DNA from: Mycobacterium sp. UM_WGJ | GTDB lineage: Bacteria; Actinomycetota; Actinomycetes; Mycobacteriales; Mycobacteriaceae | Direction of reading: 5' to 3' | Length of the DNA stretch: 47,182 nt | Assembly (NCBI RefSeq): GCF_000455125.1 | Contig: NZ_AUWR01000045.1 | Coordinates: 1-47,182, forward strand | Shown: positions 21,883 to 30,125 of the stretch, piece after piece | How the letters are laid out: every line of letters begins with the position of its first letter | How positions within the stretch are numbered: position 1 is the stretch's first letter | Translations under genes and position numbers: made by a program | Notes under the pieces: model-generated | The model's database searches: none | Told to the model about the DNA's origin: nothing | What the model saw: only the letters and a program-made list of their open reading frames with translations

Positions 21883-23145
21883 GTGATCGACCTGAAGCTG
21901 CTGCGTGAAGATCCCGACCGTGTCCGCCGCTCCCAAGTGGGTCGCGGCGAGGACCCGGCCCTGGTGGACGCCTTGCTGGCTGCCGACACCGCACGTCGTG
22001 CCGCCATCGCGGCCGCGGACTCGATGCGTGCCGCACAGAAGACCGCCAGCCGGTCGGTCGGGGCGGCCTCGCCCGAGGAGCGCCCCGCCCTGCTGGCCCG
22101 GGCCAAGGAGCTGGCCGAGCAGGTCAAAGCCGCCGAGACCGCCCAGGGCGAGGCCGAGACGGCGTTCACGGCTGCGCACATGGCGATCGCCAACGTGGTG
22201 ATCGACGGCGTGCCCCCCGGCGGCGAGGACGACTTCGCGGTGCTCGACGTGGTGGGCGAGCCGCCGGCCATCGAGAACCCGCGCGACCACCTCGAGCTCG
22301 GCGAGGCGCTGGGTCTGATCGACATGGGACGCGGAGCCAAGGTCTCCGGTTCGCGGTTCTACTTCCTGACCGGCCGGGGCGCGCTGCTGCAGCTGGGTCT
22401 GTTGCAGCTGGCCGTGCGACTGGCCGTCGACAACGGGTTCACCCCGATGATCACGCCGTCGCTGGTCCGTCCCGAAGTCATGTCCGGCACCGGATTTCTG
22501 GGTGCGCACGCCGACGAGGTGTACCGACTCGAGGCCGACGACCTCTATCTGGTGGGCACCTCCGAGGTGCCGCTGGCGGGCTACCACTCCGACGAGATCC
22601 TCGACCTGTCGGGCGGGCCGCTGCGCTACGCGGGGTGGTCGTCGTGCTTCCGCCGGGAGGCCGGCAGCTACGGCAAGGACACCCGCGGCATCATTCGGGT
22701 GCATCAGTTCGACAAGGTCGAGGGGTTCGTCTACTGCCGGCCCGAGGACGCCGAAGCCGAACACGACCGGCTGCTCGGCTGGCAGCGCGAGATGCTGGCC
22801 CGCATCGAGGTGCCCTACCGGGTGATCGACGTGGCCGCAGGCGATCTCGGGTCCTCGGCCGCCCGCAAATACGACTGTGAGGCGTGGGTGCCCTCCCAGG
22901 GCACCTACCGGGAGCTGACGTCGACGTCGAACTGCACCACCTTCCAGGCGCGCAGGCTGGCCACCCGCTATCGCGACGAGAACGGCAAGCCGCAGACCGC
23001 GGCCACGCTCAACGGCACCCTGGCCACCACCCGGTGGCTGGTGGCGATCCTGGAGAACCACCAGCAGCCCGACGGCAGCGTGCGGGTGCCGCAGGCGCTG
23101 GTGCCCTACGTCGGCGTGGACGTGCTGGAGCCGACCGCCTCCTGA
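21883..23145 (+). CDS. serS: Seryl-tRNA synthetase SerS
   Basis: This 420-aa class II synthetase begins [18 protein letters not shown]. It has the long N-terminal coiled-coil arm (about residues 30-105) that binds tRNA-Ser. The catalytic core shows [19 protein letters not shown], motif 2 [26 protein letters not shown] and motif 3 [25 protein letters not shown]. It charges tRNA-Ser with serine in the cytosol. The start is GTG 21883. No T-box leader is visible in the 82-bp divergent gap. Confidence 0.96.
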   Translation: MIDLKLLREDPDRVRRSQVGRGEDPALVDALLAADTARRAAIAAADSMRAAQKTASRSVGAASPEERPALLARAKELAEQVKAAETAQGEAETAFTAAHMAIANVVIDGVPPGGEDDFAVLDVVGEPPAIENPRDHLELGEALGLIDMGRGAKVSGSRFYFLTGRGALLQLGLLQLAVRLAVDNGFTPMITPSLVRPEVMSGTGFLGAHADEVYRLEADDLYLVGTSEVPLAGYHSDEILDLSGGPLRYAGWSSCFRREAGSYGKDTRGIIRVHQFDKVEGFVYCRPEDAEAEHDRLLGWQREMLARIEVPYRVIDVAAGDLGSSAARKYDCEAWVPSQGTYRELTSTSNCTTFQARRLATRYRDENGKPQTAATLNGTLATTRWLVAILENHQQPDGSVRVPQALVPYVGVDVLEPTAS

Positions 23146-23158
23146 CCCGCCGGCCGCA

Positions 23159-23722
23159 TCAGGCGGCGAAGAGCCGCCGCGAGCAGTCCAACAGCATCCG
23201 GTGCAGTTCCTCGTTGGGAATATCCGAAACCGCGGGATCGGCTGCTGCGCCGAGAATCCCGGGCACCAGAACAGCGATCGCGATGAGGGTGGCCGGGTCG
23301 GGCTGTGGTCCCGCCAGGATGGACTGCAAGCGCCGGGAGGCGTCCCGGAAGTCTCCGATGGCCTCGACGACTCCCACCACGGCGGGATCGGTGTGGACCA
23401 GGGCCGTGGTGCGACGGTGCCGCACCGCCAGTTCGATGATGCCGCTGATGGTGGCCTCGCGTTGGACCTCGCGGGAGTCGATTGCCTCGGCGATGGTGAC
23501 CACCCGGGCGATGTCCTCGAACACCGGACGGAATACCGCGACGACGATGTCGTCTTTGCAGTGGAACTGGTAGTACACCGCCGATTTATTGACGCCCAAT
23601 CGGTCGGCGATCATCTGCAGCGACGTGCCGCTCACCCCATGCTCGGCGAACAGCCCTTGCGCGGCCTCTAATACGCGCTCCCGCGCGAAACCCCGCGGAG
23701 CCGCCGTCTTCGCCACTCCCAT
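23159..23722 (-). CDS. TetR-family regulator, left flank of the mmpS-mmpL operon
   Basis: This 187-aa protein (from ATG 23722) has an N-terminal helix-turn-helix: GTSLQMIADRLGVNKSAVYY then QFHCKDDIVVAVFRPVFEDI. It is clearly related to the TetR at 28245, with shared MIADRLGV-K-AVYYQF and DDIVVA, a similar EEL/EQL-HxxLLD C-terminus and similar length. The ligand domain is divergent, as usual. A GTG at 23749 would add nine residues. It is divergent from the export operon, with an AT-rich palindrome between, so local control of the operon is likely. Confidence 0.9.
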   Translation of the reverse strand: MGVAKTAAPRGFARERVLEAAQGLFAEHGVSGTSLQMIADRLGVNKSAVYYQFHCKDDIVVAVFRPVFEDIARVVTIAEAIDSREVQREATISGIIELAVRHRRTTALVHTDPAVVGVVEAIGDFRDASRRLQSILAGPQPDPATLIAIAVLVPGILGAAADPAVSDIPNEELHRMLLDCSRRLFAA

Positions 23723-23791
23723 GCCTCCCTGCTCTACCGCACCGCTCACGGGCGTGAGCCACGTCGCACAGTTCTACTGACCGATCGCTTG

Positions 23792-23815
23792 ATTATACTT
23801 TACTGATCGTATAAT
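23792..23815. promoter_or_regulatory. Promoter with overlapping inverted repeat for the mmpS-mmpL operon and its TetR
   Basis: ATTATAC (23792-23798) and GTATAAT (23809-23815) form a perfect inverted repeat with a 10-bp spacer. The right arm contains a perfect plus-strand -10 hexamer (TATAAT, 23810-23815), and the left arm gives TATAAT on the minus strand. A TTGATT at 23789 could serve as -35 at 15-bp spacing. TACTGACCGATCG (23776) and TACTGATCGTAT (23801) are near direct repeats. A TetR bound here would block both directions. Confidence 0.7.
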
Positions 23816-23867
23816 TTTGCCTTCCGTCGCGCTTAACCTCAGATCCGGGCCGAAAGGGGCGTCGCTG

Positions 23868-24104
23868 ATGCTGAAACCACACGTGCACAGGCTTTCCCGG
23901 CCTGAACCGGCCACGTCCGGCGTTGGCCCGATGTCCCCGGGCATCACCGCGTATGTGGTTGACGCGCCGGAGGTCGTGGCCGGCGACCACCCGTTGTTCG
24001 ATGCGATCGCCGAACTGGGTGCCACGGCGAATCGGTTCGCGGCCGACACCCACGTCCAGGTGGTGGTCAGCAAGGCCGGCGGCCAGACCGGGTCCATTCG
24101 ATGA
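23868..24104 (+). CDS. Small protein at the head of the mmpS-mmpL operon (78 aa)
   Basis: ATG 23868 follows GAAAGGGGC at a good distance. The product starts MLKPHVHRLSRPEPATSGVG and ends [14 protein letters not shown]. It is soluble-looking, with no signal peptide or helix strong enough for the membrane. The middle reads GITAYVVDAPEVVAGDHPLF. I recognise no family. Its stop overlaps the mmpS ATG (ATGA), which argues that it is translated and belongs to the operon. Confidence 0.65.
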   Translation: MLKPHVHRLSRPEPATSGVGPMSPGITAYVVDAPEVVAGDHPLFDAIAELGATANRFAADTHVQVVVSKAGGQTGSIR

Positions 24105-24526
24105 AGGCGCTGCGGCGGGCGTGGATGCCGCTGCTCATCGTGGTGGTGGTGGTGCTCGGGACGCTGACCGTCCTGCGGCTGCGCACCTACTTCGGCGGCG
24201 AGAGTTCCAACCTCATCAGCACCAAGGTCGACGACACCAAGCCGTACAACCCGAAGGTCGTCACCTACGAGGTCTTCGGTGAACCCGGCGCGACTGCCGA
24301 CATCAGATACCTCGACCTCGACAGCAGGCCCCAGCACGTCGACGCCGCCACACTGCCCTGGTCGGTGACCCTGAGCACCACGCTGTCCGCGGTATCGCCG
24401 AACCTCTACGCGCAGGGCAAAGGCTCCACCCTGGGTTGCCGCATCAGCATCGACAACGAGCTCAAAGACGAGAGAACCGCCACCGGCGTCAGCGCCCTGA
24501 CCTTCTGCTTGGTGAAATCTGCATGA
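24101..24526 (+). CDS. MmpS-family accessory protein
   Basis: This 141-aa protein has an N-terminal membrane anchor (about residues 8-26) and then a periplasmic beta-rich domain. The family phrases are [54 protein letters not shown] and [31 protein letters not shown]. It has two cysteines near the C-terminus. MmpS4/5 partner MmpL4/5 in siderophore export. Its ATG overlaps the upstream stop and its stop overlaps the mmpL ATG. It cannot be assigned to a numbered MmpS from sequence alone. Confidence 0.93.
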   Translation: MKALRRAWMPLLIVVVVVLGTLTVLRLRTYFGGESSNLISTKVDDTKPYNPKVVTYEVFGEPGATADIRYLDLDSRPQHVDAATLPWSVTLSTTLSAVSPNLYAQGKGSTLGCRISIDNELKDERTATGVSALTFCLVKSA

Positions 24527-27471
24527 GCACTTCTACGGACAACTTCCCGCCCGAGGCGCCCACCGAGACCATCCCCGCGGTTGCCGCTGACTACGCCAAG
24601 CCGGGCGTGATCGCGAAATGGATCCGGCGCCTTGCTGTTCCGATCATGCTGGGCTGGATCGGGATCATCGTTCTCGCGAACGTGACCGTCCCCCAGCTGG
24701 AGAAGGTCGCCGAAATGGCCGCGGTCCAGATGACCCCGGACGACGCGCCCTCGATGATCGCAGTCAAACGCCAAGGCGAGGTGTTCAAGGAGTTCACCTC
24801 CAACAGCTCGGTCATGCTGGTCCTCGAGGGCGACGAGCCGCTGGGTGCCGATGCGCACCATTACTACGACCAGATCATCGCCAAGCTCAAGGCCGACACC
24901 ACCCATGTCGAGCACATCCAGGATTTCTGGGGTGATCGCCTGACCGCCGCCGGAGCCCAGAGCCCGGACGGCAAGAGCGCGTACGTGCAGATCTATACCG
25001 CGGGAAACCAGGGTGAGGCGCTGGCCAACGAATCGGTCAGAGCGGTCAACCAAGCAGTAGACAGTGTCACCGCGCCACCGGGTGTGAAGGCGTATGTGAC
25101 CGGCGGTGCGGCGCTGGCGGCCGATCAGGACAAGGCCGGCACCCGCAGCATGCACATGATCGAGTCTCTGACGTTCGTCGTCATCATCACCATGATGCTG
25201 ACGGTCTACCGATCCATCACCACCGTGGCGCTGGCGCTGGCGATGGTGGTGACCGGGCTGGCGTCGGCCCGGGGCATCGTGGCGTTCCTGGGCTATCACG
25301 GTCTGATCGGCCTGTCGCCCTTCGCCACCAGTCTGTTGGTGACACTGGCCATCGCGGCAGCCACCGACTACGCGATCTTCCTGATCGGCCGATATCAGGA
25401 AGCGCGCAGCGCGGGCGAGGACCGGGAACAGGCGTACTACACCATGTTTCGCAGCACGGCGCATGTGGTGCTCGGCTCGGGCATGACGATTGCGGGCGCC
25501 ACGTTGTGCCTGCACTTCACCCGGTTGCCCTACTTCCAGTCGTTGGGGATTCCGCTGGGGATCGGCATGACCATCGTCGTCATCACCTCGCTGACGATGG
25601 GGTCCGCCGTCATCGCGGTGGCGGGGCGGTTCGGCACGCTGCTGGAACCCAAGCGAGCCAACAGGGGACGCGGCTGGCGCAAAATCGGTGCGGCCGTGAG
25701 CCGTTGGCCAGGGCCGATTCTGATCGCCGCGACTGCGGCCGCGCTGGTCGGCATCCTCGCCCTGCCCGGGTACAAGCCCGGCTACAACGACCGCGCCTAC
25801 ATGCCCGCGGATCTACCCGCCAACCAGGGGTTCCTGGCGTCGGACCGGCACTTTCCCTCCGCGCGGATGAACCCCGAGATGCTCATGATCGAAACAGACC
25901 ACGACATTCGAAACTCCGGGGACTTTCTGGTGATCGAGCGAATCGCCAAGCGGGTCACCGGGGTAGAGGGTGTCTCGCGCGTCATGTCCATAACCCGGCC
26001 GCAGGGTATTCCGATGGAACACTCCACCTTCGGCTACATGCTCGGCATGCAGGCCGTCAGCCAGGACATGACCCGCAAGTTCAACGAGGATCGCGCGGCG
26101 GACATGCTGGCGCAAGCAGAGGATATGCAGGTCAACATCGACACCATGACGAAGATGATCGAGCTCATGGAGGAGATGAACGCCACCATGGGACGCATGG
26201 TCGGCAAGATGCACCTGATGGTCGACGACATCGAAGTACTGCGCGACAAGATCGCCGACTTCGACGACTTCTTCCGGCCGATGCGCAGCTACTTCTATTG
26301 GGAACCACACTGTTTCGATATTCCGGTCTGCCACTCGCTGCGGTCGGTCTTCGATGCCATGGATGGTGTCGACACCATGACCGACAACTTCAAGCAGATC
26401 GTTCCGGACATGGACGCGATGGCGGCGCAACTGCCGCAGATGCTCACGCTGATGCCGCCGATGATCCAGATGATGACGAACGCCAAGGCGATGATGCAGG
26501 CCACCTACGCCACCCAGAGCGGACTGGCCAAGCAGGCGCAGGAAGCCCAAGGGGATCCCGCCGCGATGGGGGAGGCCTTTGACAAGGCCCGCAACGACGA
26601 CTCGTTCTACCTGCCGCCGGAGATCTTCGACAACGCCGAGTTCCAGCGCGGCATGAAGAGTTTCGTGTCGCCGGACGGGCGTGCCGTGCGGTTCATCGTC
26701 AACCACGAGGGCGATCCACTGAGCGCAGACGGCATCAAGCACATCGACGCGATCAAGCTCGCTGCCAAGGAAGCCATCAAGACCACCCCCTGGGAGGGCT
26801 CGAAGATCTACGTCGGCGGTACCGCCGCGATGTTCAAAGACATGCAGGAGGGCTCCAATTACGACCTGATGATCGCGGGCGTCGCGGCGTTGTGCCTGAT
26901 CTTCATCATCATGCTGATCATCACCCGTGCCGTGGTGGCGGCGCTGGTGATCGTGGGCACCGTGGTGGTATCACTCGGCAGCGCCTTCGGACTGTCAGTG
27001 CTGCTGTGGCAGAACATCATCGGGCTGCAGGTGCACTGGATGGTGATGGCGATGGCGGTGATCATCCTGTTGGCGGTGGGTGCCGATTACAACCTGTTGC
27101 TGGTTTCCCGCTTGCGCGAGGAGATCCACGCCGGTCTGCACACGGGCATGATCCGGGCGATGGGCGGCAGCGGCTCGGTGGTGACCGCCGCGGGACTGGT
27201 GTTCGCCTTCACCATGATGACGATGGCGATCAGCGAACTGCGCGTGATCGGTCAGGTGGGCACCACCATCGGCTTGGGGCTGCTGCTCGACACCCTGATC
27301 ATCCGCTCGTTCATGACGCCGTCGATCGCGACTCTGCTCGGTAAATGGTTCTGGTGGCCGCAGGTGCCGCGACTGCGTCCCAAGCCCGCACCCTGGCCGG
27401 CGCCGTTGCAGCGCAACCCTAGCGACGAGCTCGTGGGGTCCGGCGGTGGAGCGCATCGGGGAGGTTGGTGA
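24523..27471 (+). CDS. MmpL-family RND transporter (MmpL4/5-like architecture)
   Basis: This 982-aa inner-membrane transporter has two porter domains and two membrane halves. The proton-relay Asp-Tyr pairs are D282-Y283 ([16 protein letters not shown]) and D855-Y856 ([15 protein letters not shown]). Between the halves a Met-rich helical hairpin (about residues 520-690; [20 protein letters not shown]) looks like the coiled-coil seen in MmpL4/MmpL5. It also carries a Cys pair in [11 protein letters not shown]. Substrates of the family are siderophores and large lipids. ATG 24523 overlaps the mmpS stop; the longer frame from 24436 is rejected. Confidence 0.95.
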   Translation: MSTSTDNFPPEAPTETIPAVAADYAKPGVIAKWIRRLAVPIMLGWIGIIVLANVTVPQLEKVAEMAAVQMTPDDAPSMIAVKRQGEVFKEFTSNSSVMLVLEGDEPLGADAHHYYDQIIAKLKADTTHVEHIQDFWGDRLTAAGAQSPDGKSAYVQIYTAGNQGEALANESVRAVNQAVDSVTAPPGVKAYVTGGAALAADQDKAGTRSMHMIESLTFVVIITMMLTVYRSITTVALALAMVVTGLASARGIVAFLGYHGLIGLSPFATSLLVTLAIAAATDYAIFLIGRYQEARSAGEDREQAYYTMFRSTAHVVLGSGMTIAGATLCLHFTRLPYFQSLGIPLGIGMTIVVITSLTMGSAVIAVAGRFGTLLEPKRANRGRGWRKIGAAVSRWPGPILIAATAAALVGILALPGYKPGYNDRAYMPADLPANQGFLASDRHFPSARMNPEMLMIETDHDIRNSGDFLVIERIAKRVTGVEGVSRVMSITRPQGIPMEHSTFGYMLGMQAVSQDMTRKFNEDRAADMLAQAEDMQVNIDTMTKMIELMEEMNATMGRMVGKMHLMVDDIEVLRDKIADFDDFFRPMRSYFYWEPHCFDIPVCHSLRSVFDAMDGVDTMTDNFKQIVPDMDAMAAQLPQMLTLMPPMIQMMTNAKAMMQATYATQSGLAKQAQEAQGDPAAMGEAFDKARNDDSFYLPPEIFDNAEFQRGMKSFVSPDGRAVRFIVNHEGDPLSADGIKHIDAIKLAAKEAIKTTPWEGSKIYVGGTAAMFKDMQEGSNYDLMIAGVAALCLIFIIMLIITRAVVAALVIVGTVVVSLGSAFGLSVLLWQNIIGLQVHWMVMAMAVIILLAVGADYNLLLVSRLREEIHAGLHTGMIRAMGGSGSVVTAAGLVFAFTMMTMAISELRVIGQVGTTIGLGLLLDTLIIRSFMTPSIATLLGKWFWWPQVPRLRPKPAPWPAPLQRNPSDELVGSGGGAHRGGW

Positions 27472-27803
27472 TGAGGCTCGGAGCCGCATGCGCGTTGGCA
27501 GGTGCGTCAGCGGCAATCCTGTTCGCGGTGCCCGCGCACGCCGATGTCGACACCGATTTCGCCGGCCGATTGCACGGCTACGGCATCTACGGGGCGCGTG
27601 ACTACAACGCCTGGATCGGCAAACTCACCTGTAAACGGTTGACCAACGACGTCGACCATGACGCCTTCGAGTCGGCGGCGTTCGTCAGCAAGAACATCAA
27701 AGGTGTCGACTCCCAGCAGGCCTGGCAATTCGTGGGTACGGCGCTGAGCACCTACTGCCCCGACAAGCTGATCATTCTGGAACAGGCTGGAGGCATTCGA
27801 TGA
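27471..27803 (+). CDS. Secreted DUF732-family small protein
   Basis: This 110-aa protein has a signal peptide ([20 protein letters not shown], cut after PAHA, residue 24). The mature domain of about 86 residues has DFAGRLHGYGIYGARDYNAW, two cysteines (KLTCKRL and STYCPDKL) and a helical layout, as in DUF732. Mycobacteria have many DUF732 proteins with no firm function. Its ATG shares a base with the mmpL stop (TGATG), so it is part of the operon. GTG 27468 is an alternative start. Confidence 0.85.
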   Translation: MRLGAACALAGASAAILFAVPAHADVDTDFAGRLHGYGIYGARDYNAWIGKLTCKRLTNDVDHDAFESAAFVSKNIKGVDSQQAWQFVGTALSTYCPDKLIILEQAGGIR

Positions 27804-28240
27804 ACCGCAGGAGCTGGGCTCTGGCGGTAGGGCTGCTGACCGGAATGGCCGCGGCGGGGACTGCGTCGGCGGATGCCACGGAGAACTTTCCGATTCCCAA
27901 CCGGATGCTGCACACCACCTGTACCGCCGAACAGATCATGGCGGCCGCCCGCGATGTCGCGCCGGTCTATTACGAGCGCTACATGATCGACTACAACAAC
28001 AAGTCCCCGCAGGTCCATGAGGCGGTGCAGGACCGGATTCACTGGTTCTACTCCATGGACTACCCGGGCCGTCGCGCCTACTCGGAGAACCTGGCCACCG
28101 ACATCTACTACGAGAAGCTCGCTTTCGCGTGGCCGAACTGGGCCAAGTTGTTCTTCAACAACCACGGGGTCGCTGCCCGGGCCACCGACGTGTGCGCGCA
28201 GTACCCCGCTGCCGACATGGGGGTGTGGAACTGGACCTGA
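27800..28240 (+). CDS. Secreted Rv0455c-like (DUF5078) protein
   Basis: This 146-aa protein has a signal peptide (MNRRSWALAVGLLTGMAAAG, cut after residue 24). The mature part begins DATENFPIPNRMLHTTC and ends DMGVWNWT. It matches M. tuberculosis Rv0455c across its length, including VYYERYMIDYNN, FAWPNWAKLFFNNHGV and two cysteines (C41, C132) for the disulfide. Rv0455c is required for mycobactin secretion in M. tuberculosis, where it lies near but not within the mmpS4-mmpL4 unit. Here it is the last gene of an mmpS-mmpL operon (ATGA overlap at 27800). Confidence 0.88.
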   Translation: MNRRSWALAVGLLTGMAAAGTASADATENFPIPNRMLHTTCTAEQIMAAARDVAPVYYERYMIDYNNKSPQVHEAVQDRIHWFYSMDYPGRRAYSENLATDIYYEKLAFAWPNWAKLFFNNHGVAARATDVCAQYPAADMGVWNWT

Positions 28241-28253
28241 CCCGTTAGGTCAG
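28237..28253. terminator. Possible bidirectional terminator between the export operon and the right TetR
   Basis: CTGACC (28237-28242) and GGTCAG (28248-28253) form a 6-bp stem with a 5-base loop. It spans the two convergent stop codons, which are only 4 bp apart. There is no T-tract. Confidence 0.35.
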
Positions 28254-28805
28254 TAACGCCATGATCTGCCGTGCCGTGTCCAGCAGGATCTCGTGCAGCT
28301 GTTCGTCGGCGATGTCTGCCAGTTCTGGGTCGGCTGCCGCGGTGAAGGCTCCAGCCATCAGGGTGGTCGTGATCACCCGAGTTCTGGCATCGGGATCCGG
28401 GCCCCGAAGGATGGCCGCCGCGGCGTCGCTGACGGCCATGAAGTCGTCGCGGGCCCGCACCGCGTGCTCCATGCCGCGGTCGTAGAACAGGAAGGCGAGC
28501 CGCCGGTAGCGGACGGCGAGCTCGACGACGCCACTGACGGTCACGTCGCGCTGGCCCTGCCGGGTCGGCATGGCCTCGGCGATCTTGATGACCCGGACGA
28601 TGTCGTCGAACATCGGTTCCACCAGCGCGACGACGATGTCATCGCGGGACCGGAACTGGTAGTAGACAGCGGGTTTGCTCACGCCCAGCCGGTCGGCGAT
28701 CATCTGCATGGATGTGCCACCGATGCTGTGCTCGATGAACAGGTCCAAGGCCGCCTGCAGCACCCGCTCGCGTGCGGAGCCGCGCGCCGCCACCGGCTTG
28801 GCCAC
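28245..28805 (-). CDS. TetR-family regulator, right flank of the mmpS-mmpL operon
   Basis: This 186-aa protein starts at GTG 28805, preceded by GGAGGAGGAATGTC. The helix-turn-helix is GTSMQMIADRLGVSKPAVYY then QFRSRDDIVVALVEPMFDDI, very similar to the TetR at 23159. The C-terminus ADEQLHEILLDTARQIMALL also parallels that protein. It faces the operon tail to tail. No palindrome like the one at 23792 was seen at its own promoter. The two may be duplicates that share or split the control of the operon. The frame to 28850 is rejected. Confidence 0.9.
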   Translation of the reverse strand: MAKPVAARGSARERVLQAALDLFIEHSIGGTSMQMIADRLGVSKPAVYYQFRSRDDIVVALVEPMFDDIVRVIKIAEAMPTRQGQRDVTVSGVVELAVRYRRLAFLFYDRGMEHAVRARDDFMAVSDAAAAILRGPDPDARTRVITTTLMAGAFTAAADPELADIADEQLHEILLDTARQIMALLT

Positions 28806-28837
28806 GACATTCCTCCTCCTCGACGCGGCCCAGCTTA

Positions 28838-28865
28838 GCGGTGATCGCAACGCCGGCGGAGCCGG
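28838..28865 (+). repeat. Dispersed GCGGCGATCGC repeat, copy 6
   Basis: GCGGTGATCGCAACGCCGGC then GGAGCCGG, in the gap upstream of the right TetR start. It is the most diverged copy of the family. Confidence 0.55.
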
Positions 28866-28919
28866 TCGCTGCGGGTCAACGTCATCTGGCGCCGCGCGCG
28901 AGGTCGGGGTCGCCGGCCG

Positions 28920-29393
28920 CTACGCCGCAGCCTTGGCATGCCGGTGCTGGCGCTCGATGGTGGCGAAGTAGAAGGCGTAGGCGAACGCGCAGCTGGTGAA
29001 CAGACTCGACACGAAGTACAGCCACGGGCGCCGCAGCCCACGGCGATAGCCGTCGACGATGGTGAACAGCGGCAGCAGGACGACGTTGATGATCGTGTAG
29101 TCCTGGCTGGCCGAGCCGGCAGCCGGGTTGGTGAACATCAGCTGGATGTACTGCGTCCAGCTGCCCGGCCCCCAGATCGGATTGTGGTTGGGGCCCTGCG
29201 CATACTCCTGGACGAATCGGATGTTGAAGTACCAGCCCAGCACGATCGAGGCGAGGCCGATCGCGTAGTACACCAGCTCCAGGGGTGAGAGGGCGCCGCC
29301 CGCAGCGGGTTTCGCGAAGACCGCGCGGTTGGACGCCACGATCCACCAGATGGTCGCCAGGCCGAGCACTGCATGCACGATGAGCGAGGTCAT
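28920..29393 (-). CDS. DUF2834 membrane protein
   Basis: This 157-aa protein has four hydrophobic helices (about residues 3-18, 37-57, 92-110 and 124-142). It carries the motifs FNIRFVQEYAQGPNHNPIWGPGSW and QLMFTNPAAGSASQDYTIINVV. The domain is common in Proteobacteria and Actinobacteria, with no known function. The start is ATG 29393. It is divergent from the TetR at 29474. An operator-like palindrome lies in the gap, so it is probably a direct target of that regulator. Confidence 0.8.
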   Translation of the reverse strand: MTSLIVHAVLGLATIWWIVASNRAVFAKPAAGGALSPLELVYYAIGLASIVLGWYFNIRFVQEYAQGPNHNPIWGPGSWTQYIQLMFTNPAAGSASQDYTIINVVLLPLFTIVDGYRRGLRRPWLYFVSSLFTSCAFAYAFYFATIERQHRHAKAAA

Positions 29394-29422
29394 GCGGCCA
29401 GTCTCATCACGCGCTGCAAGTT

Positions 29423-29438
29423 TTGTCAATAATGACAA
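29423..29438. promoter_or_regulatory. Palindromic operator 1 for the TetR at 29474
   Basis: TTGTCA ATAA TGACAA (29423-29438) is a perfect inverted repeat in the 80-bp divergent gap. A matching core recurs at 30063-30074, on the other side of the regulator gene. Confidence 0.8.
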
Positions 29439-29473
29439 TTTTGGTGCGCCGGTGCTGGGGTACGTTTACCGGC

Positions 29474-30058
29474 ATGCCCAGAGCGCCCCAGACCGCCCGC
29501 AGCGAACGCACCCGCGAGGCGTTGCGCCAGGCCGCACTGGTCCGTTTCCTGGCGCAGGGCGTGGAGGACACCTCCGCCGAGCAGATCGCCGCCGACGCCG
29601 GGGTGTCCCTGCGGACCTTCTATCGGCATTTCACCTCCAAGCACGACCTGCTGTTCGCCGATTACGACGCCGGACTGCAGTGGTTCCGCAGCGCACTGGC
29701 CGCCCGCCCGCCGGCCGAGCCGATGATCGAGGCGGTCCAGGCGGCGATCTTCGCGTTCCCCTACGACGTCGAGGCGGTGACCCGTATCGCCGCGCTGCGT
29801 GCCGAGGAACTCGATCCGGAGCGGATCGTGCGCCATATCCGGCAGGTGGAGACCGATTTCGCGGATGCGGTCGCCGAGCGGCTGCGGGCCACGGGGGCCA
29901 AAGCAGCGCCCGATCCCCTGCGCGTGGCCGTAACGTCCCGCTGCATCGCGGCTGCGGTGTTCGCCGCGATGGAGGTCTGGATGCTGGGTGCGGACCGCTC
30001 GCTGGCCGAGCTGGCCCGAATGTGCCGGACCGCGCTGGACTCGCTGGCCGATCTCTAG
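29474..30058 (+). CDS. TetR-family regulator (Rv3830c-like)
   Basis: This 194-aa protein starts at ATG 29474; the frame from 29423 would start inside the operator and is rejected. The N-terminus MPRAPQTARSERTREALRQA leads to the helix-turn-helix TSAEQIAADAGVSLRTFYRH and FTSKHDLLFADYD. The C-terminal ligand domain is helical with CIAAAVFAAMEVWMLGA. It precedes an oxidoreductase, as I recall for M. tuberculosis Rv3830c/Rv3829c. It is flanked by two similar palindromes, which suggests autorepression and control of both neighbours. Confidence 0.9.
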   Translation: MPRAPQTARSERTREALRQAALVRFLAQGVEDTSAEQIAADAGVSLRTFYRHFTSKHDLLFADYDAGLQWFRSALAARPPAEPMIEAVQAAIFAFPYDVEAVTRIAALRAEELDPERIVRHIRQVETDFADAVAERLRATGAKAAPDPLRVAVTSRCIAAAVFAAMEVWMLGADRSLAELARMCRTALDSLADL

Positions 30059-30062
30059 TTCC

Positions 30063-30074
30063 GTCAATATTGAC
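30063..30074. promoter_or_regulatory. Palindromic operator 2, upstream of the oxidoreductase
   Basis: GTCAATATTGAC is a perfect 12-bp palindrome with the same GTCA-N4-TGAC core as operator 1. It begins 5 bp after the tetR stop and 63 bp before the oxidoreductase ATG, so the downstream gene has its own control point. Confidence 0.8.
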
Positions 30075-30125
30075 AAAACTATCCGCGCGTGCCAGCGTTC
30101 CCCGAAAGCGGGAAGGGGCCCATGG

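Noticed and set aside
21232-23061. 609-aa minus-strand frame across serS
   Set aside because: It spans two real divergent genes and their promoter, and has Arg/Gln/His-rich composition typical of antisense frames.
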